DNA of 64,000 nucleotides from Hyphomicrobiales bacterium (GCA_900467185.1 UBPA01000018.1:1-64000), one strand, 5' to 3'. Counted from the stretch's first letter, positions 10,000 through 19,626 are shown. Made by a program: numbers and translations. Notes: generated by a model from the sequence alone, not told the origin.

Positions 10000-10611
10000 A
10001 TGACACGATCGGTGTTTCGGTTTCTGTCACGGCAGCCGGACCCGGTCAGGATCGAGAGCGACACGCATCTCCTGCGCCTGCCGCGCGGCTCCGACTACCG
10101 GCAATGGTTCGCGCTGCGCCGGGAAAGCCGGCCTTTCCTCGAGCCGTGGGAACCGACCTGGCGGGCGGAAGAGATGACCGAAAGCGCCTTTCGCGCCCGC
10201 GCCATCCGCAGCGAGCAGGAATTCCACTCCGGCCAGGCCATTCCCCTCTTCGTCTTCGCGCGCGACAGCGAGACGCTGCTGGGGGGCCTCACCATCGGCT
10301 ATATCCGGCGCGGGGCGGCGCAATGCTGCATGATCGGCTACTGGATGGGCGAGCGCTTCGCCGGTCAGGGGCACATGGCGGCGGCGGTCCGGCTCTCCAT
10401 CCCCTACATCTTTTCGACCCTTCAGTTGCACCGTATCGAGGCAGCCTGTATTCCGGAAAACGACAGGAGCATCAGGCTCCTTGAAAAGGCCGGCTTTCAC
10501 CGCGAAGGCTATCTGCGTGAGTATCTCAAGATCAATGGGCAGTGGCGCGACCACCTGATCTTCTCCCTTCTTTCGCGTGACATCGCGCCCAACAGGACTG
10601 CTAGCGAGTGA
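10000..10611 (+). CDS. GNAT N-acetyltransferase (RimJ/RimL-like)
   Basis: A 203-residue GCN5-related acetyltransferase. The acetyl-CoA loop region is 'IGYWMGERFAGQGHMAAAVRLSI' and the C-terminal 'RIEAACIPENDRSIRLLEKAGFHREGYLREYLKINGQWRDHLIFS' is typical of the RimJ/RimL group that acetylates protein N-termini. Substrate unknown. The stop overlaps the start of the following GGDEF/EAL gene by four bases (GTGA), implying translational coupling. Confidence 0.88.
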   Translation: MTRSVFRFLSRQPDPVRIESDTHLLRLPRGSDYRQWFALRRESRPFLEPWEPTWRAEEMTESAFRARAIRSEQEFHSGQAIPLFVFARDSETLLGGLTIGYIRRGAAQCCMIGYWMGERFAGQGHMAAAVRLSIPYIFSTLQLHRIEAACIPENDRSIRLLEKAGFHREGYLREYLKINGQWRDHLIFSLLSRDIAPNRTASE

Positions 10612-13526
10612 CCCATCCCTTCCGTCCGACGCTTTTGCCGTCGATCCGCAGGCTGCCCGGGCTGGTGCTGGCCCTGATGCTTGCGATGATATGGCTCGGC
10701 GGGGGCCAGGCCCATGCCATCGAGCCCGTGAAGATCTCGCGCGAGGACACCGCGCTCGACCTCACCGCGACGACCGAGATCTATACCGGCCGGGGCGAGG
10801 CCTTTCAGGTCTCCACCGCGCCGGGCACCGACGGCATCGTGCGGCGCATCGAGGTGCGCTCCAGTGCCGACAACCATCAGGGCGACTGGGCCGTCTTCGC
10901 GCTCGCCAACGTGTCGGAAGAGCAGCTGGAGCGCGTGATCGTCGCGCCGCATTTCCGGCTGGTAAATTCCAAGATCTTCTGGCCGGACCTCGGCTCGCAG
11001 CGCATCCTCTCCATCACCCCATCGGAAGGTTTTGCGCTCGACCGGCAGCCGAGCGAGGAGGCCGACGTCTTCCGCATCACGCTCAATCCCGGCTCGGTCA
11101 TCACCTTCGTCGCGGAACTGGCCACGCCCGACCTGCCGCAGATGTATCTCTGGGAGCCGGACGCCTACAAGGACACGGTCAACGCCTTCACGCTCTATCG
11201 CGGCATCGTGCTCGGCATTGCCGGCCTGCTGGCGGTGTTCCTGACCATCCTGTTCGTCGTCAAGGGCACCTCCATGCTGCCGGCGACAGCGGCACTCGCC
11301 TGGGCGGTGCTCGCCTATATCTGCGTCGATTTCGGCTTCCTGTCGAAACTGATCGCGATCACGGCCGGCGACGAGCGCATATGGCGGGCGGGAACGGAGG
11401 TGTTCCTCGCGGCCGGCCTCGTGATCTTCCTGTTCACCTACCTGAACCTCAACCGATGGCACCAGCACCTGTCCTATGCGACGCTCGCCTGGATCCTCGG
11501 CCTCGGCCTGCTTTTCGGCGTGGCGATCTACGATCCCGCCATTGCGGCCGGCATTGCGCGCATCTCGTTTGCGCTGACGGGCACGGCCGGCATCATCCTC
11601 ATCGCCTATCTCGGGCTCAACCGCTACGACCGCGCCATCCTTCTCGTGCCTGCCTGGTTGCTGACCCTCGTCTGGCTGTTCGGCGCCTGGCTGACGGTGA
11701 CGGGGCGCCTGTCCAACGACATCGTCCAGCCGGCGCTGGGCGGCGGGCTCGTGCTGATCGTGCTGCTCATCGGCTTCACCGTCATGCAGCACGCCTTTGC
11801 CGGCGGCGCCTATAGCCAGGGCCTGTTCTCCGACCTCGAGCGCCAGTCGCTGGCGCTGACCGGCTCGGGCGATACCGTGTGGGACTGGGACGTGGCGCGC
11901 GACCGGGTGGTCACCATTCCCGACGTCTCGCAGCAGCTGGGCCTTACGCCCGGTGCCATGCACGGGCCGGCCCGCAACTGGCTGCCGCGCCTGCACCCCG
12001 ACGATCGCGACCGCTTCCGCGCGACGCTCGACATCCTGCTCGAGCACCGCCGCGGCCGGCTGAACCACGATTTCCGCATTCGCGCGGAGGACGGGCATTA
12101 TCACTGGCTGTCGATCCGCGCGCGGCCGGTGCTGGGCGCCAACGGCGAGATCATCCGCTGCGTCGGTACGCTGGTGGATATCACCGAGCAGCGCAATTCG
12201 CTCGACCGGCTGCTGCACGATGCGCTGCACGACAACCTGACCGGGCTGCCGAACCGCCAGATCTTCCTCGACCGGCTGCAATCCATCCTGGCGCTGGCGC
12301 CGGGTTCGAACGGCGTGCGCCCGACCGTGATCGCCATCGACATCGACCGCTACAAGCAGAACGTCAACGACGTGCTGGGGATCGCCGCCGGCGACAACAT
12401 CCTGATCGCGCTGACGCGGCGGCTGCGGCGGCTCCTGAAGCCGCAGGATACGCTGGCGCGGCTCGGTGGCGACCAGTTCGGCCTGATCCTCATTTCGGAG
12501 CGCGACCCCGCCAAGGTGGCGGATTTCGCCGAGGCCGTCAGCCGCGCGATCATGGTGCCGATCAGCTTCGGCAATCGCGAGATCAGCCTGACCGCCTCCG
12601 TCGGCCTCGTCTCCTGGGTGGACCAGAGCCAGAGCGCGGCCGGGCTGCTGGACGATGCCGAGCTTGCCATGTTCCGCGCCAAGAAGGCGGGCGGCAACCG
12701 CGTCGAGCCCTATCGCCCGGCCTTCCGCACCTCCGGCACGGACCGGCTGCAGCTGGAAACCGACCTGCGCCGCGCCATCGAGCGCAACGAGCTTTCCCTC
12801 GTCTACCAGCCGATCGTGCGGCTGAACGATGCGGAAATCGCGGGTTTCGAAGCGCTGATGCGCTGGGACCACCCGAAGCGCGGCAGCATTCCGCCGTCCG
12901 AGTTCATCCCCATCGCCGAGAGTTCCGAGGTCATCAACCAGCTCGGCCTCTTTGCCTTCGAGCGGGCGACGAGCGATCTCGGGGAATGGCAGATCCAGAC
13001 CGGTCAGCTGCCGATCTTCGTATCCGTCAACCTGTCGAGCGGCCAGCTGCTGAACAACGATCTCCACGACGACATCCGCGCCATTCTCCACAAGAACCGC
13101 TGCAACCCCTCGCAGGTGATGGTGGAGCTGACGGAATCGCTGATGATGGAGAACCCGGAGCAGGCGCGTCTGGTGCTGCAGAAGCTGCGCGACAGCGGAC
13201 TGAAGCTGGCGCTGGACGACTTCGGCACCGGCCACTCCTCGCTCGCCTACCTCACGCGCTTCCCGTTCGACACGATCAAGATGGACAAGGCGCTGGTGAA
13301 GGACGAGAGCGACAAGCGCACCATCCTGCTCCGCTCCGTCATCGGCATGGCCCGCGAACTCGACATGCAGGTCGTGGCCGAGGGCATCGAGTCCGAGGAG
13401 GACGCGATCCAGCTCGGCCAGATGGGCTGCCATTACGGCCAGAGCTTCCTGTTCGGCCCGCCGATTTCGTCGGATCTGATCCAGCGGTTGCTGAAGGAGC
13501 GGTTTCCGTTGATGAAGCGGGCGTGA
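10608..13526 (+). CDS. Membrane GGDEF/EAL c-di-GMP protein with degenerate GGDQF site
   Basis: A 972-residue protein: signal peptide (about 1-36, ending 'GGGQAHA'), a periplasmic beta domain (40-190), about seven membrane helices (195-400), a PAS domain (about 415-525, 'VWDWDVARDRV'), GGDEF (about 540-700) and EAL (about 715-965). The cyclase motif reads GGDQF (residues 620-624), a Glu to Gln change that usually abolishes diguanylate cyclase activity. The EAL site looks intact: 'GFEALMRW', 'VELTESLM', 'LDDFGTGHSS', 'KMDKALV', 'AEGIES'. Likely a c-di-GMP phosphodiesterase controlled by a 7TM-type sensor. GTG start overlapping the previous stop. Confidence 0.9.
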   Translation: MTHPFRPTLLPSIRRLPGLVLALMLAMIWLGGGQAHAIEPVKISREDTALDLTATTEIYTGRGEAFQVSTAPGTDGIVRRIEVRSSADNHQGDWAVFALANVSEEQLERVIVAPHFRLVNSKIFWPDLGSQRILSITPSEGFALDRQPSEEADVFRITLNPGSVITFVAELATPDLPQMYLWEPDAYKDTVNAFTLYRGIVLGIAGLLAVFLTILFVVKGTSMLPATAALAWAVLAYICVDFGFLSKLIAITAGDERIWRAGTEVFLAAGLVIFLFTYLNLNRWHQHLSYATLAWILGLGLLFGVAIYDPAIAAGIARISFALTGTAGIILIAYLGLNRYDRAILLVPAWLLTLVWLFGAWLTVTGRLSNDIVQPALGGGLVLIVLLIGFTVMQHAFAGGAYSQGLFSDLERQSLALTGSGDTVWDWDVARDRVVTIPDVSQQLGLTPGAMHGPARNWLPRLHPDDRDRFRATLDILLEHRRGRLNHDFRIRAEDGHYHWLSIRARPVLGANGEIIRCVGTLVDITEQRNSLDRLLHDALHDNLTGLPNRQIFLDRLQSILALAPGSNGVRPTVIAIDIDRYKQNVNDVLGIAAGDNILIALTRRLRRLLKPQDTLARLGGDQFGLILISERDPAKVADFAEAVSRAIMVPISFGNREISLTASVGLVSWVDQSQSAAGLLDDAELAMFRAKKAGGNRVEPYRPAFRTSGTDRLQLETDLRRAIERNELSLVYQPIVRLNDAEIAGFEALMRWDHPKRGSIPPSEFIPIAESSEVINQLGLFAFERATSDLGEWQIQTGQLPIFVSVNLSSGQLLNNDLHDDIRAILHKNRCNPSQVMVELTESLMMENPEQARLVLQKLRDSGLKLALDDFGTGHSSLAYLTRFPFDTIKMDKALVKDESDKRTILLRSVIGMARELDMQVVAEGIESEEDAIQLGQMGCHYGQSFLFGPPISSDLIQRLLKERFPLMKRA

Positions 13527-13533
13527 GGGTTCC

Positions 13534-13564
13534 TCGGCAATCGGCAGTCGGCAGTCGGCAGTCG
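13534..13564. repeat. Heptanucleotide tandem repeat
   Basis: Four copies of tcggcaR plus a final tcg just after the GGDEF/EAL stop codon. A simple repeat prone to slippage; no coding role. Confidence 0.8.
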
Positions 13565-13584
13565 AAAAAGCTTGGATTTAGAGA

Positions 13585-13626
13585 AGAAAGACCCTCTCTG
13601 GCCTGCCGGGCAGAGAGGGTCTTTCT
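13585..13626. terminator. Strong hairpin terminator
   Basis: A 16-base-pair perfect stem (agaaagaccctctctg at 13585-13600 with its complement at 13611-13626) and a ten-base loop gcctgccggg. A pyrimidine tail follows on both strands. Its left half is nearly identical to the repeat at 19521-19564, so it may be a member of a repeat family used as a terminator between the convergent genes. Confidence 0.75.
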
Positions 13627-13716
13627 TCAAAACTCCACCCGCAAACCCGCACCCCAAAACAAAAAACGCCCCTCCTTTGACAAGGAAGGGCGCTTCGTCG
13701 TTCTAAACCGAAACCC

Positions 13717-14832
13717 TCAGGCCGCAGCGGGCGTCTCGATCGGGGGCTGGGACAGGGGCAGCAGGCCCTGGCCGGCCTTGTGGATCAGGCGGTTGAGGAA
13801 CTCCAGCTTCTGCACCACAGGGATCGACAGGACGAAGGGGTAGCTGTCGGTCTGGCCCATGGAGCGCTGAATGCTGTTCAGCGCGACGCTGAGCGGGACC
13901 CAGGCGTCGACCAGGGTCTGGGCGTCGCGAACGTTGTAAGGGTCGAAATCGACTTCGGCGGCCATTTCCTCGTGGCGGCGGGGGTCGGTGGAGAGGCCGA
14001 AAGCGCGTGCGGTTTCCAGCGTATCGACGATGTGAAAGAAGTGCGCCCAGCATTCGGCGAAGTCTTCCGACGGGTGGCAGCTGGCATAAGTCGAGATGAA
14101 GCGGTTCTGCCAGTCGGCCGGCGGGCCCTGCTCGTAATTGCGCTGCAGGGCCGCGGCATAGTCCTCGCGCTCGTCGCCGAAGAGGGCGCGGGCCTCGGCC
14201 AGCGTTTCCTCGTCGCGGCAGAGCTGGGCGAAGTAGAAATGGCCGATCTCGTGGCGGAAGTGGCCGAGCAGCGTGCGGTAGGGCTCGCCCATGGACACGC
14301 GGATGCTTTCGCGCGTGGCATCGTCGGCTTCGGCGGCGCGCAGGCTGATCAGACCGTCCTCGTGGCCCGTCATCGCGGCCTGGATGACGTTGCCGTTGGC
14401 ATCGACCTCATCGGCGAGGAAATCGAACACGAGACCGCCCTGCGGATCGGCATTACGGCCCGGGCGCGGCAGGTTCCAGCGCAGAATCGAATAGAACAGG
14501 TGGCGCTGCGCCTGGCCGATCTTCTGCCAGCGCTGCACACCCTCCACATTGTCGGTGACCGGGACGATGTGATTGTAGCTGCACGCGACGCAATAGGTGT
14601 GGCCGCTGCCGGCCGGGACGAGCCAGTTGCAGATGTCGTTGGTCGCATTGGCGCAGAAGCGCACGGCCGTATCCGTCTGGCCGATGACGGTCCACTGATC
14701 GCCGCCGGCCGGTGCCAGCGCCTTCATGCTCAGGGACTCCGTCTCGAAGCCGAGGCGCGAGCCGCAATTCACGCAGGTTCGATTGTCGAAATGCACGGAA
14801 TTTCCGCAATTGCTGCACGTAAAGAGCTTCAT
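13717..14832 (-). CDS. Putative zinc-binding metallopeptidase with N-terminal zinc ribbon
   Basis: A 371-residue cytoplasmic protein of the family annotated as 'putative zinc-binding metallo-peptidase' (DUF2248). It begins with a zinc ribbon 'FTCSNCGNSVHFDNRTCVNCGS' (two CxxC pairs) and has the gluzincin-type HExxH as 'RHEIGHFYF' near residues 193-199, followed by 'CHPSEDFAECWAHFFHI', which supplies a likely third ligand. The start at 14832 places the ribbon at the N-terminus; an ATG at 14871 would add 13 residues. Substrate is unknown. Single gene, convergent with the GGDEF/EAL gene. Confidence 0.82.
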   Translation of the reverse strand: MKLFTCSNCGNSVHFDNRTCVNCGSRLGFETESLSMKALAPAGGDQWTVIGQTDTAVRFCANATNDICNWLVPAGSGHTYCVACSYNHIVPVTDNVEGVQRWQKIGQAQRHLFYSILRWNLPRPGRNADPQGGLVFDFLADEVDANGNVIQAAMTGHEDGLISLRAAEADDATRESIRVSMGEPYRTLLGHFRHEIGHFYFAQLCRDEETLAEARALFGDEREDYAAALQRNYEQGPPADWQNRFISTYASCHPSEDFAECWAHFFHIVDTLETARAFGLSTDPRRHEEMAAEVDFDPYNVRDAQTLVDAWVPLSVALNSIQRSMGQTDSYPFVLSIPVVQKLEFLNRLIHKAGQGLLPLSQPPIETPAAA

Positions 14833-15113
14833 GGTCGTTTCGTCCCTGGGGGCCATCCGCGCGGATGGCATCTGATTGTTATGGCTCCGCAGCGCCGGCG
14901 TCTTTCAGAACGTCCTGTTGTCACTGCCCTACATAGTATGTCACCTGAATCGGCGGCCACCCGCTTGGCGGATGGACGCACCGCCAGACGAGGAAATGCC
15001 CGCCGGCACGAGGCACAGCGGGCATTCGGCGCACGTCGCCATCCAGTTGAACCCGTCAGGACGGCAACGGTTGCGCACCTCGTCGCTACGGGCAGAGCCG
15101 TAGCAAAACTTTG

Positions 15114-15305
15114 TTACAGGCGATCGACGGCGCCCTTGACGGTGTCCTTGGCCTTGCCGGATGCCTGCTGGACTTCGCCCTTGACTTCCTGCGCCTTGCC
15201 TTCGGCCTGCAGACGATCATTGTCGGTCATCTTGCCGACGGCCTGCTTGACGTTGCCTGCTGCCTGGTTGGCGGCGCCGGATACCTTATCGGAAATGCTA
15301 CCCAT
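15114..15305 (-). CDS. CsbD-family general stress protein
   Basis: A 63-residue hydrophilic protein, 'MGSISDKVSGAANQAAG' and 'GKAQEVKGEVQQASG', the classic CsbD repeat of Lys/Gly/Ala helices. CsbD-like proteins are abundant under general stress; biochemical role unknown. GGGAG lies nine bases before the ATG. Upstream is a perfect EcfG-type promoter (15363-15387), which fits a stress protein. Single-gene transcript. Confidence 0.88.
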   Translation of the reverse strand: MGSISDKVSGAANQAAGNVKQAVGKMTDNDRLQAEGKAQEVKGEVQQASGKAKDTVKGAVDRL

Positions 15306-15362
15306 GTGCGTAACTCCCTGTCTATCAGGCGGCTGCTTTATTGCTGTGCCGCTTGCCTTCAA

Positions 15363-15387
15363 AACGGGGTGTCGGACAAAATGTTCC
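15363..15387 (-). promoter_or_regulatory. EcfG (general stress sigma) promoter of csbD
   Basis: On the minus strand GGAAC (15387-15383), a 16-base spacer and CGTT (15366-15363): the consensus for the alphaproteobacterial general-stress sigma factor EcfG/RpoE2. The -10 element is 57 bases from the csbD start codon. Confidence 0.72.
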
Positions 15388-15451
15388 GCGATTTGTTCAT
15401 AAGGAATCGAGAAAAAGCAACGTCTTGCTCGAGGGCATGACGCGCTGCGGC

Positions 15452-16054
15452 TCAGGCGTGGCCGGCCGTCATCGACAGCATGGCGGGGGCGACGCCCATC
15501 GCGGCCAGCGCGCGATCGTACTTGTCGCCGAGGTCGCGATCGAAGATCAGGTCCTCGTTGGCCGCGCAGGTCAGCCAGCCATTGTTGGCGATCTCGGCCT
15601 CCAGCTGCCCGGCGCCCCACCCGGCATAGCCGAGCATCATCATGGCGCGGGACGGGCCGGTGCCACGGGAGATGGCGCGCACGATATCGAGTGTCGCCGT
15701 GAGGCAGATATCGTCGCTGACGGGAATGCTCGATTCGCTCAGGTAATCGTCGGAGTGGAGCACGAAGCCGCGGCCGGTCTCGACGGGACCGCCGGTCTGG
15801 ATCTGGAACGCCCGCGTCCGCTCCGGCAGCCGGATCGCCTCTAGGCGATCGACGATCTCCAGATGCAGGAGCACATCGGGGAAGGTGAGCTGCTGCGGGC
15901 GGTTCAGGATGAAGCCCATTGCGCCATCGTCGGAATGCGCACAGACGAAAATGACCGTACGGGCGAAATTGCTATCGACCATACCGGGCATGGCAATCAG
16001 GAACTGCCCGTCCAACATGCCCCGTTCACGGTTTTTCTGGAATGTCGCCATCAT
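15452..16054 (-). CDS. YqgE/AlgH family protein (DUF179)
   Basis: A 200-residue protein of the YqgE (DUF179) family. Hallmarks are '[40 protein letters not shown]' and '[17 protein letters not shown]', then '[21 protein letters not shown]'. Function in the family is unclear, with suggested roles in transcription or RNA. The start at 16054 was preferred; further upstream the frame continues without similarity. It is divergent from the DsbD-N-like gene, the usual rhizobial arrangement. Confidence 0.9.
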   Translation of the reverse strand: MMATFQKNRERGMLDGQFLIAMPGMVDSNFARTVIFVCAHSDDGAMGFILNRPQQLTFPDVLLHLEIVDRLEAIRLPERTRAFQIQTGGPVETGRGFVLHSDDYLSESSIPVSDDICLTATLDIVRAISRGTGPSRAMMMLGYAGWGAGQLEAEIANNGWLTCAANEDLIFDRDLGDKYDRALAAMGVAPAMLSMTAGHA

Positions 16055-16304
16055 GGTGCCTTGCCCTTGTTCCGGTTGAGGTCTGTCCCGCCTTTTTCGA
16101 TGCCTGCCGTTTCGAATTTTCAGGATGTCGACGCTACGGGTGCCGGTCGGGATGACAGCTCGGCCATCCTGTCTCTTCAAGACGATGCCCCGCCGATCGT
16201 TCCCTTCAAACGGATCGATCCCTGCATCGCGCCTTCAAGAAAAATTGCGCGAAAACCCAAGCCGCCGCATCCTGCCGATCTTCTCCGACCCTGCCAAAAC
16301 CGCT

Positions 16305-17216
16305 ATGGCTCTGCCCATGATCGGACGCCTGACACTGCAGAGTTTGACGCATTCGGCCCGCGTGGCAACCCTCGCCACCGTGTTTTTTTTCGCGGCTGCA
16401 GCAGGCGGCGGGGCGGCCTTTGCCGCGCGCAGCGCTTGGGTGGAGACCGTGGGCGGCGGGATCCGGCTGGTCACGGGCGCGCCCCTTGCCGACGGCACGC
16501 TGCCGGCCATGCTGGAAATCCGGCTGGAACCGGGCTGGCGGACCTACTGGACGAACCCGGGTTCGAGCGGCATTCCGCCGGAAGTCACTATCACCGGAAC
16601 CGGCCCAGGCGCAGGCAGCCTCGTCTATTCCGGCCTGCGGCTGCCGGCGCCCAGGCGCTTTGCCGAGGGCAATCTCGACTATACCGGCTACGACCAGCCC
16701 GTCGCCTTCCCGCTTCTTTTACAAAGCGATGCCGGCAGGGATGTGACGCTCAAGGCAGCGGTCTTCCTCGGCATCTGCCGGAGCATCTGCATTCCCGTGC
16801 AGGCCGAACTCGACCTTCCGCTTCCAGCCGATACGCCCGACAATCCGCTGGATACCGCGCGCGTGCGCGCCGCCTTCGCCGCCCTTCCCGCCGCACCCAT
16901 GCCGGATTTCGCGGTGGTGCAGGCCACGTTCGACGGGCCGGCGCAGGCGATCGCGCTGGCCGTGCGGGTGCCGGCGGGTGGCACGCTTTCGGACGTGTTC
17001 CTCGCGGCCCCCTCCGGCTACGTCTTCCATCCGATGGACAGCGAGGTCGGTGCGGACGGCCTGACGCGCGTGCGCATCGGCGTGAAAGTGCCGGCGAAAG
17101 CCTCCGCCGCGCCAAACGACGGCACACCAAGCGACGGCGAGATCCATGCGACGATCAGCGTGCGCATCGGCGCGGAGAGCCGGGCCATCGAAACGCCGCT
17201 TGTCTTCAAGCGCTGA
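16305..17216 (+). CDS. Periplasmic protein with DsbD N-terminal-type domain
   Basis: A 303-residue secreted protein. A signal peptide (hydrophobic 'VATLATVFFFAAAAGGGAAFAA') precedes a domain related to the N-terminal thiol-disulfide domain of DsbD: 'LEPGWRTYWTNPGSSGIPPEV', 'RLPAPRRFAEGNLDYTGYDQPV', and a paired-Cys motif 'GICRSICIPV'. It lacks the membrane and thioredoxin domains of full DsbD, so it may pass electrons or interact with thiol partners in the periplasm. ATG codons at 16305 and 16317 are both possible. A peroxiredoxin gene follows, hinting at a redox link. Confidence 0.8.
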   Translation: MALPMIGRLTLQSLTHSARVATLATVFFFAAAAGGGAAFAARSAWVETVGGGIRLVTGAPLADGTLPAMLEIRLEPGWRTYWTNPGSSGIPPEVTITGTGPGAGSLVYSGLRLPAPRRFAEGNLDYTGYDQPVAFPLLLQSDAGRDVTLKAAVFLGICRSICIPVQAELDLPLPADTPDNPLDTARVRAAFAALPAAPMPDFAVVQATFDGPAQAIALAVRVPAGGTLSDVFLAAPSGYVFHPMDSEVGADGLTRVRIGVKVPAKASAAPNDGTPSDGEIHATISVRIGAESRAIETPLVFKR

Positions 17217-17340
17217 AAATCTATATCCTTCTTCTGCGCCTGTCCGGCGCACGGATTTTCCACGGGGCGCGCGGCTTGCGCTTCGCGCCGTCATCAGAGC
17301 CCATCCCCCGAAGCCCCATTCCCTGAGCGAGGACCTTCCT

Positions 17341-17826
17341 TTGACCATTTCGATCGGCGACACGATTCCATCTGCGACCTTCAAGGAAAAGACCGTCGAC
17401 GGCCCGGTGGAGGTCACCACCGATGCCCTGTTCTCCGGCAAGCGCGTCGTGATCTTCGGCGTCCCCGGCGCCTTCACGCCCACCTGCTCGCTCAACCACC
17501 TGCCCGGCTATCTTGAGAACCGCGACGCGATCCTCGCGAGAGGGATCGACGACATCGCCGTGGTCGCCGTCAATGACATCCACGTCATGGGCGCCTGGGC
17601 GACCGCCTCGGGCGGCATGGACAAGATCCACTTCCTCTCCGACTGGGACGCCGCCTTCACCAAGGCGCTCGGCCTCGACATCGACCTCTCGGCGGGCACG
17701 CTCGGCGTGCGCTCGAAGCGCTATTCGATGCTGGTGGACGACGGCGTGGTGAAGACCGTGAACATCGAGGAAAGCCCAGGCCAGGCAACGGTGTCGTCGG
17801 CAGCGACGATGCTGGAGCAGATCTGA
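17341..17826 (+). CDS. Peroxiredoxin (Prx5/AhpE-like, redoxin)
   Basis: A 161-residue thiol peroxidase reducing hydrogen peroxide and alkyl hydroperoxides. The peroxidatic Cys is C49 in 'VPGAFTPTCSLNHLPGY', and it is the only cysteine, so a glutaredoxin- or external thiol-dependent (Prx5-type) cycle is expected. The start is a TTG at 17341: GAGG (17329-17332) lies eight bases before it, and this gives the exact family length; upstream in-frame ATG codons add unrelated sequence. Confidence 0.92.
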   Translation: MTISIGDTIPSATFKEKTVDGPVEVTTDALFSGKRVVIFGVPGAFTPTCSLNHLPGYLENRDAILARGIDDIAVVAVNDIHVMGAWATASGGMDKIHFLSDWDAAFTKALGLDIDLSAGTLGVRSKRYSMLVDDGVVKTVNIEESPGQATVSSAATMLEQI

Positions 17827-17844
17827 AGGGTGCGATGTGCGGCA

Positions 17845-18009
17845 GCCCCTTATCCGGCTGCCGCCACCTTCTCCCCGCGAGCGGGGCGAAGGGACGTTCT
17901 GCAAGCGCTCGCCCTTCTCTCGAAGGCTAGAGGTCCGGTCTCAAGCGGTGCTTCAGGTCCCTTCGCCCCGTCAGAACGGGGAGAAGGTGCCGGCAGACGG
18001 ATGAGGGGC
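17845..18009. repeat. RIME-like intergenic palindromic element (copy 2)
   Basis: About 165 bases with outer ends gcccctta (17845) and tgaggggc (to 18009) and inner parts ccaccttctccccgc ... cggggagaaggtgcc in inverted orientation. Same family as 3954-4093 with a different central filler. It lies between the peroxiredoxin and rnhA genes, which converge. Confidence 0.8.
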
Positions 18010-18054
18010 AGGCCGCGTATTCGAGGTCCGCACATTCGGCGGTGACGCGTCACC

Positions 18055-18513
18055 TCACCCCAGCTTCACCGCCCGCTTCGTCTTGAACGGCTCCATGCCC
18101 TTGCGGGCCAGTTCGTCGGCGCGCTCGTTTTCCGGGTGGCCGGCGTGGCCCTTGACCCAGTGCCAGGTGACCTTGTGGGTGCTGTTGGCGGCGTCGAGTG
18201 CCTGCCAGAGTTCGCCGTTCTTCACCGGCTTGCGGTCGGCCGTCTTCCAGCCGTTCTTCTTCCAGCCGTGGATCCATTTCATGATCCCGTCCATGACGTA
18301 TTTGCTGTCGGTGTGCAGGTCCACCTCGCAGGGCTCCTTCAGCGAGGTCAGCGCGGTGATGGCGGCGAGCAGTTCCATGCGGTTGTTGGTTGTTTCGGCC
18401 TCGCCGCCGCAAAGGTCCTTTTCGGTCTCGCCATAGCGCAGCACCGCGCCCCAGCCGCCGGGGCCGGGATTGCCCGAGCAGGCGCCGTCGGTGAAGATGT
18501 CGATGTGTTTCAT
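18055..18513 (-). CDS. rnhA: Ribonuclease HI
   Basis: Endonuclease that removes RNA from RNA-DNA hybrids. The 152-residue protein has the catalytic carboxylates: D9 in '[17 protein letters not shown]', E47 in '[11 protein letters not shown]', D69 in '[11 protein letters not shown]', and the last Asp in '[11 protein letters not shown]'. Normal length. Its ATG overlaps the thrB stop codon by one ATGA, so it is the last gene of the ispH-thrB-rnhA run. Confidence 0.96.
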   Translation of the reverse strand: MKHIDIFTDGACSGNPGPGGWGAVLRYGETEKDLCGGEAETTNNRMELLAAITALTSLKEPCEVDLHTDSKYVMDGIMKWIHGWKKNGWKTADRKPVKNGELWQALDAANSTHKVTWHWVKGHAGHPENERADELARKGMEPFKTKRAVKLG

Positions 18514-19490
18514 GCGTCGGGTTCCGAAATCGTCAGGCCATATTCGAGCGCCGTGTTCACCGAGCGGTGGAACTGGAGCTTACGGAGATATTCGAGCGGG
18601 TCCTTCTTGACCACCAGGGCGCCTGCCGGCGTCGTCAGCCAGTCGTAGAGCCTTGTGAGGAAGAAGCGCAGCGCCGAGCCGCGGGCGAGAAGCGGCAGGG
18701 CGGCGATCTCACCCGCCGTCAGCGGGCGCACCGACTGGTAGCCGGCAAGCAGCGCCATGCCCTTGGTCATATTGAAGGCGCCGTCCTTCTCGAAGCACCA
18801 GGCATTGAGGCAGATCGAGACGTCGTAGGCCAAGAGATCGTTGCAGGCGAAGTAGAAGTCGATCAGGCCGGAGAGGTTTTCACCGAGAAAGAAGACGTTG
18901 TCGGGGAAGAGATCGGCATGGATGACGCCGGCCGGCAGGTCGGACGGCCAGTTGGCTTCGAGATGGTCGAGTTCGGCGGCGATTTCCGCGGCGACGCCCG
19001 GCTGCACCTCGTCGGCGCGGTCCTTCGCCTTGTCCCAGAGCGGGCGCCAGCCGGAGACGGACAGGGCGTTTTCCCGCGACAGGGCAAACCCCTCGCCCGC
19101 GACATGCATTTCGGCGAGCGCCCGACCAACCTCCCGGCAGTGGGCCGCCTCGGGCTTGCGCAGCCACATGCCTTCAAGAAAGGTGATCATGGCGGCGGGG
19201 CGGCCCGACAGCGTGCCGAGCAGGGCGCCGTCCGTGCGGGCGAGCGGCAGCGGGCAATTGAGACCGCGGTCGGCCAGATGCTGCATCAGGCCGAGGAAGA
19301 ACGGGAGATCGCCGGGATCGACGCGCTTCTCGTAAAGCGTGAGGATGAAGGCGCCCGTGGTGGTGTGCAGCAGGAAGTTGCTGTTTTCGACACCTTCGGC
19401 GATGCCCTTGTAGGAGGTGAGCTCGCCCACGTCATAGGCGCTCAGGAATGTCTTGAGGTCGTCCTCGGAGATATCGGTGTAGACGGCCAT
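18510..19490 (-). CDS. thrB: Homoserine kinase (APH-like type)
   Basis: Phosphorylates homoserine, feeding threonine synthase (thrC at 7.2 kb). The 326-residue protein is the alphaproteobacterial type with an aminoglycoside-phosphotransferase fold: '[13 protein letters not shown]' nucleotide loop, catalytic '[15 protein letters not shown]' and metal-binding '[16 protein letters not shown]'. Start at 19490, matching the family '[12 protein letters not shown]...' N-terminus; an upstream frame begins within a repeat. Overlaps rnhA by four bases. Confidence 0.94.
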   Translation of the reverse strand: MAVYTDISEDDLKTFLSAYDVGELTSYKGIAEGVENSNFLLHTTTGAFILTLYEKRVDPGDLPFFLGLMQHLADRGLNCPLPLARTDGALLGTLSGRPAAMITFLEGMWLRKPEAAHCREVGRALAEMHVAGEGFALSRENALSVSGWRPLWDKAKDRADEVQPGVAAEIAAELDHLEANWPSDLPAGVIHADLFPDNVFFLGENLSGLIDFYFACNDLLAYDVSICLNAWCFEKDGAFNMTKGMALLAGYQSVRPLTAGEIAALPLLARGSALRFFLTRLYDWLTTPAGALVVKKDPLEYLRKLQFHRSVNTALEYGLTISEPDA

Positions 19491-19520
19491 GTGAGCCCTG
19501 TGCGGTGGTTGGTTGAAGGA

Positions 19521-19564
19521 AGACCCTCTCTGCCCTGCCGGGCATCTCCCCCACAAGGGGGGAG
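19521..19564. repeat. REP-like hairpin between thrB and ispH
   Basis: The stretch beginning agaccctctctgccctgccg is nearly identical to the left half of the terminator at 13585-13626, then continues with a separate hairpin ctccccc-acaa-ggggggag (19546-19564). Probably another dispersed repeat of this genome. Confidence 0.65.
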
Positions 19565-19626
19565 AGGACGTGTGGTAACGGCACCACCCTTAGACGGCAG
19601 ATGCAGAGGTCGGGGGCCGCTCTTGG

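Noticed and set aside
10509-13433. A 974-residue open frame on the minus strand
   Set aside because: Antisense shadow of the GGDEF/EAL gene; no domain is recognisable.
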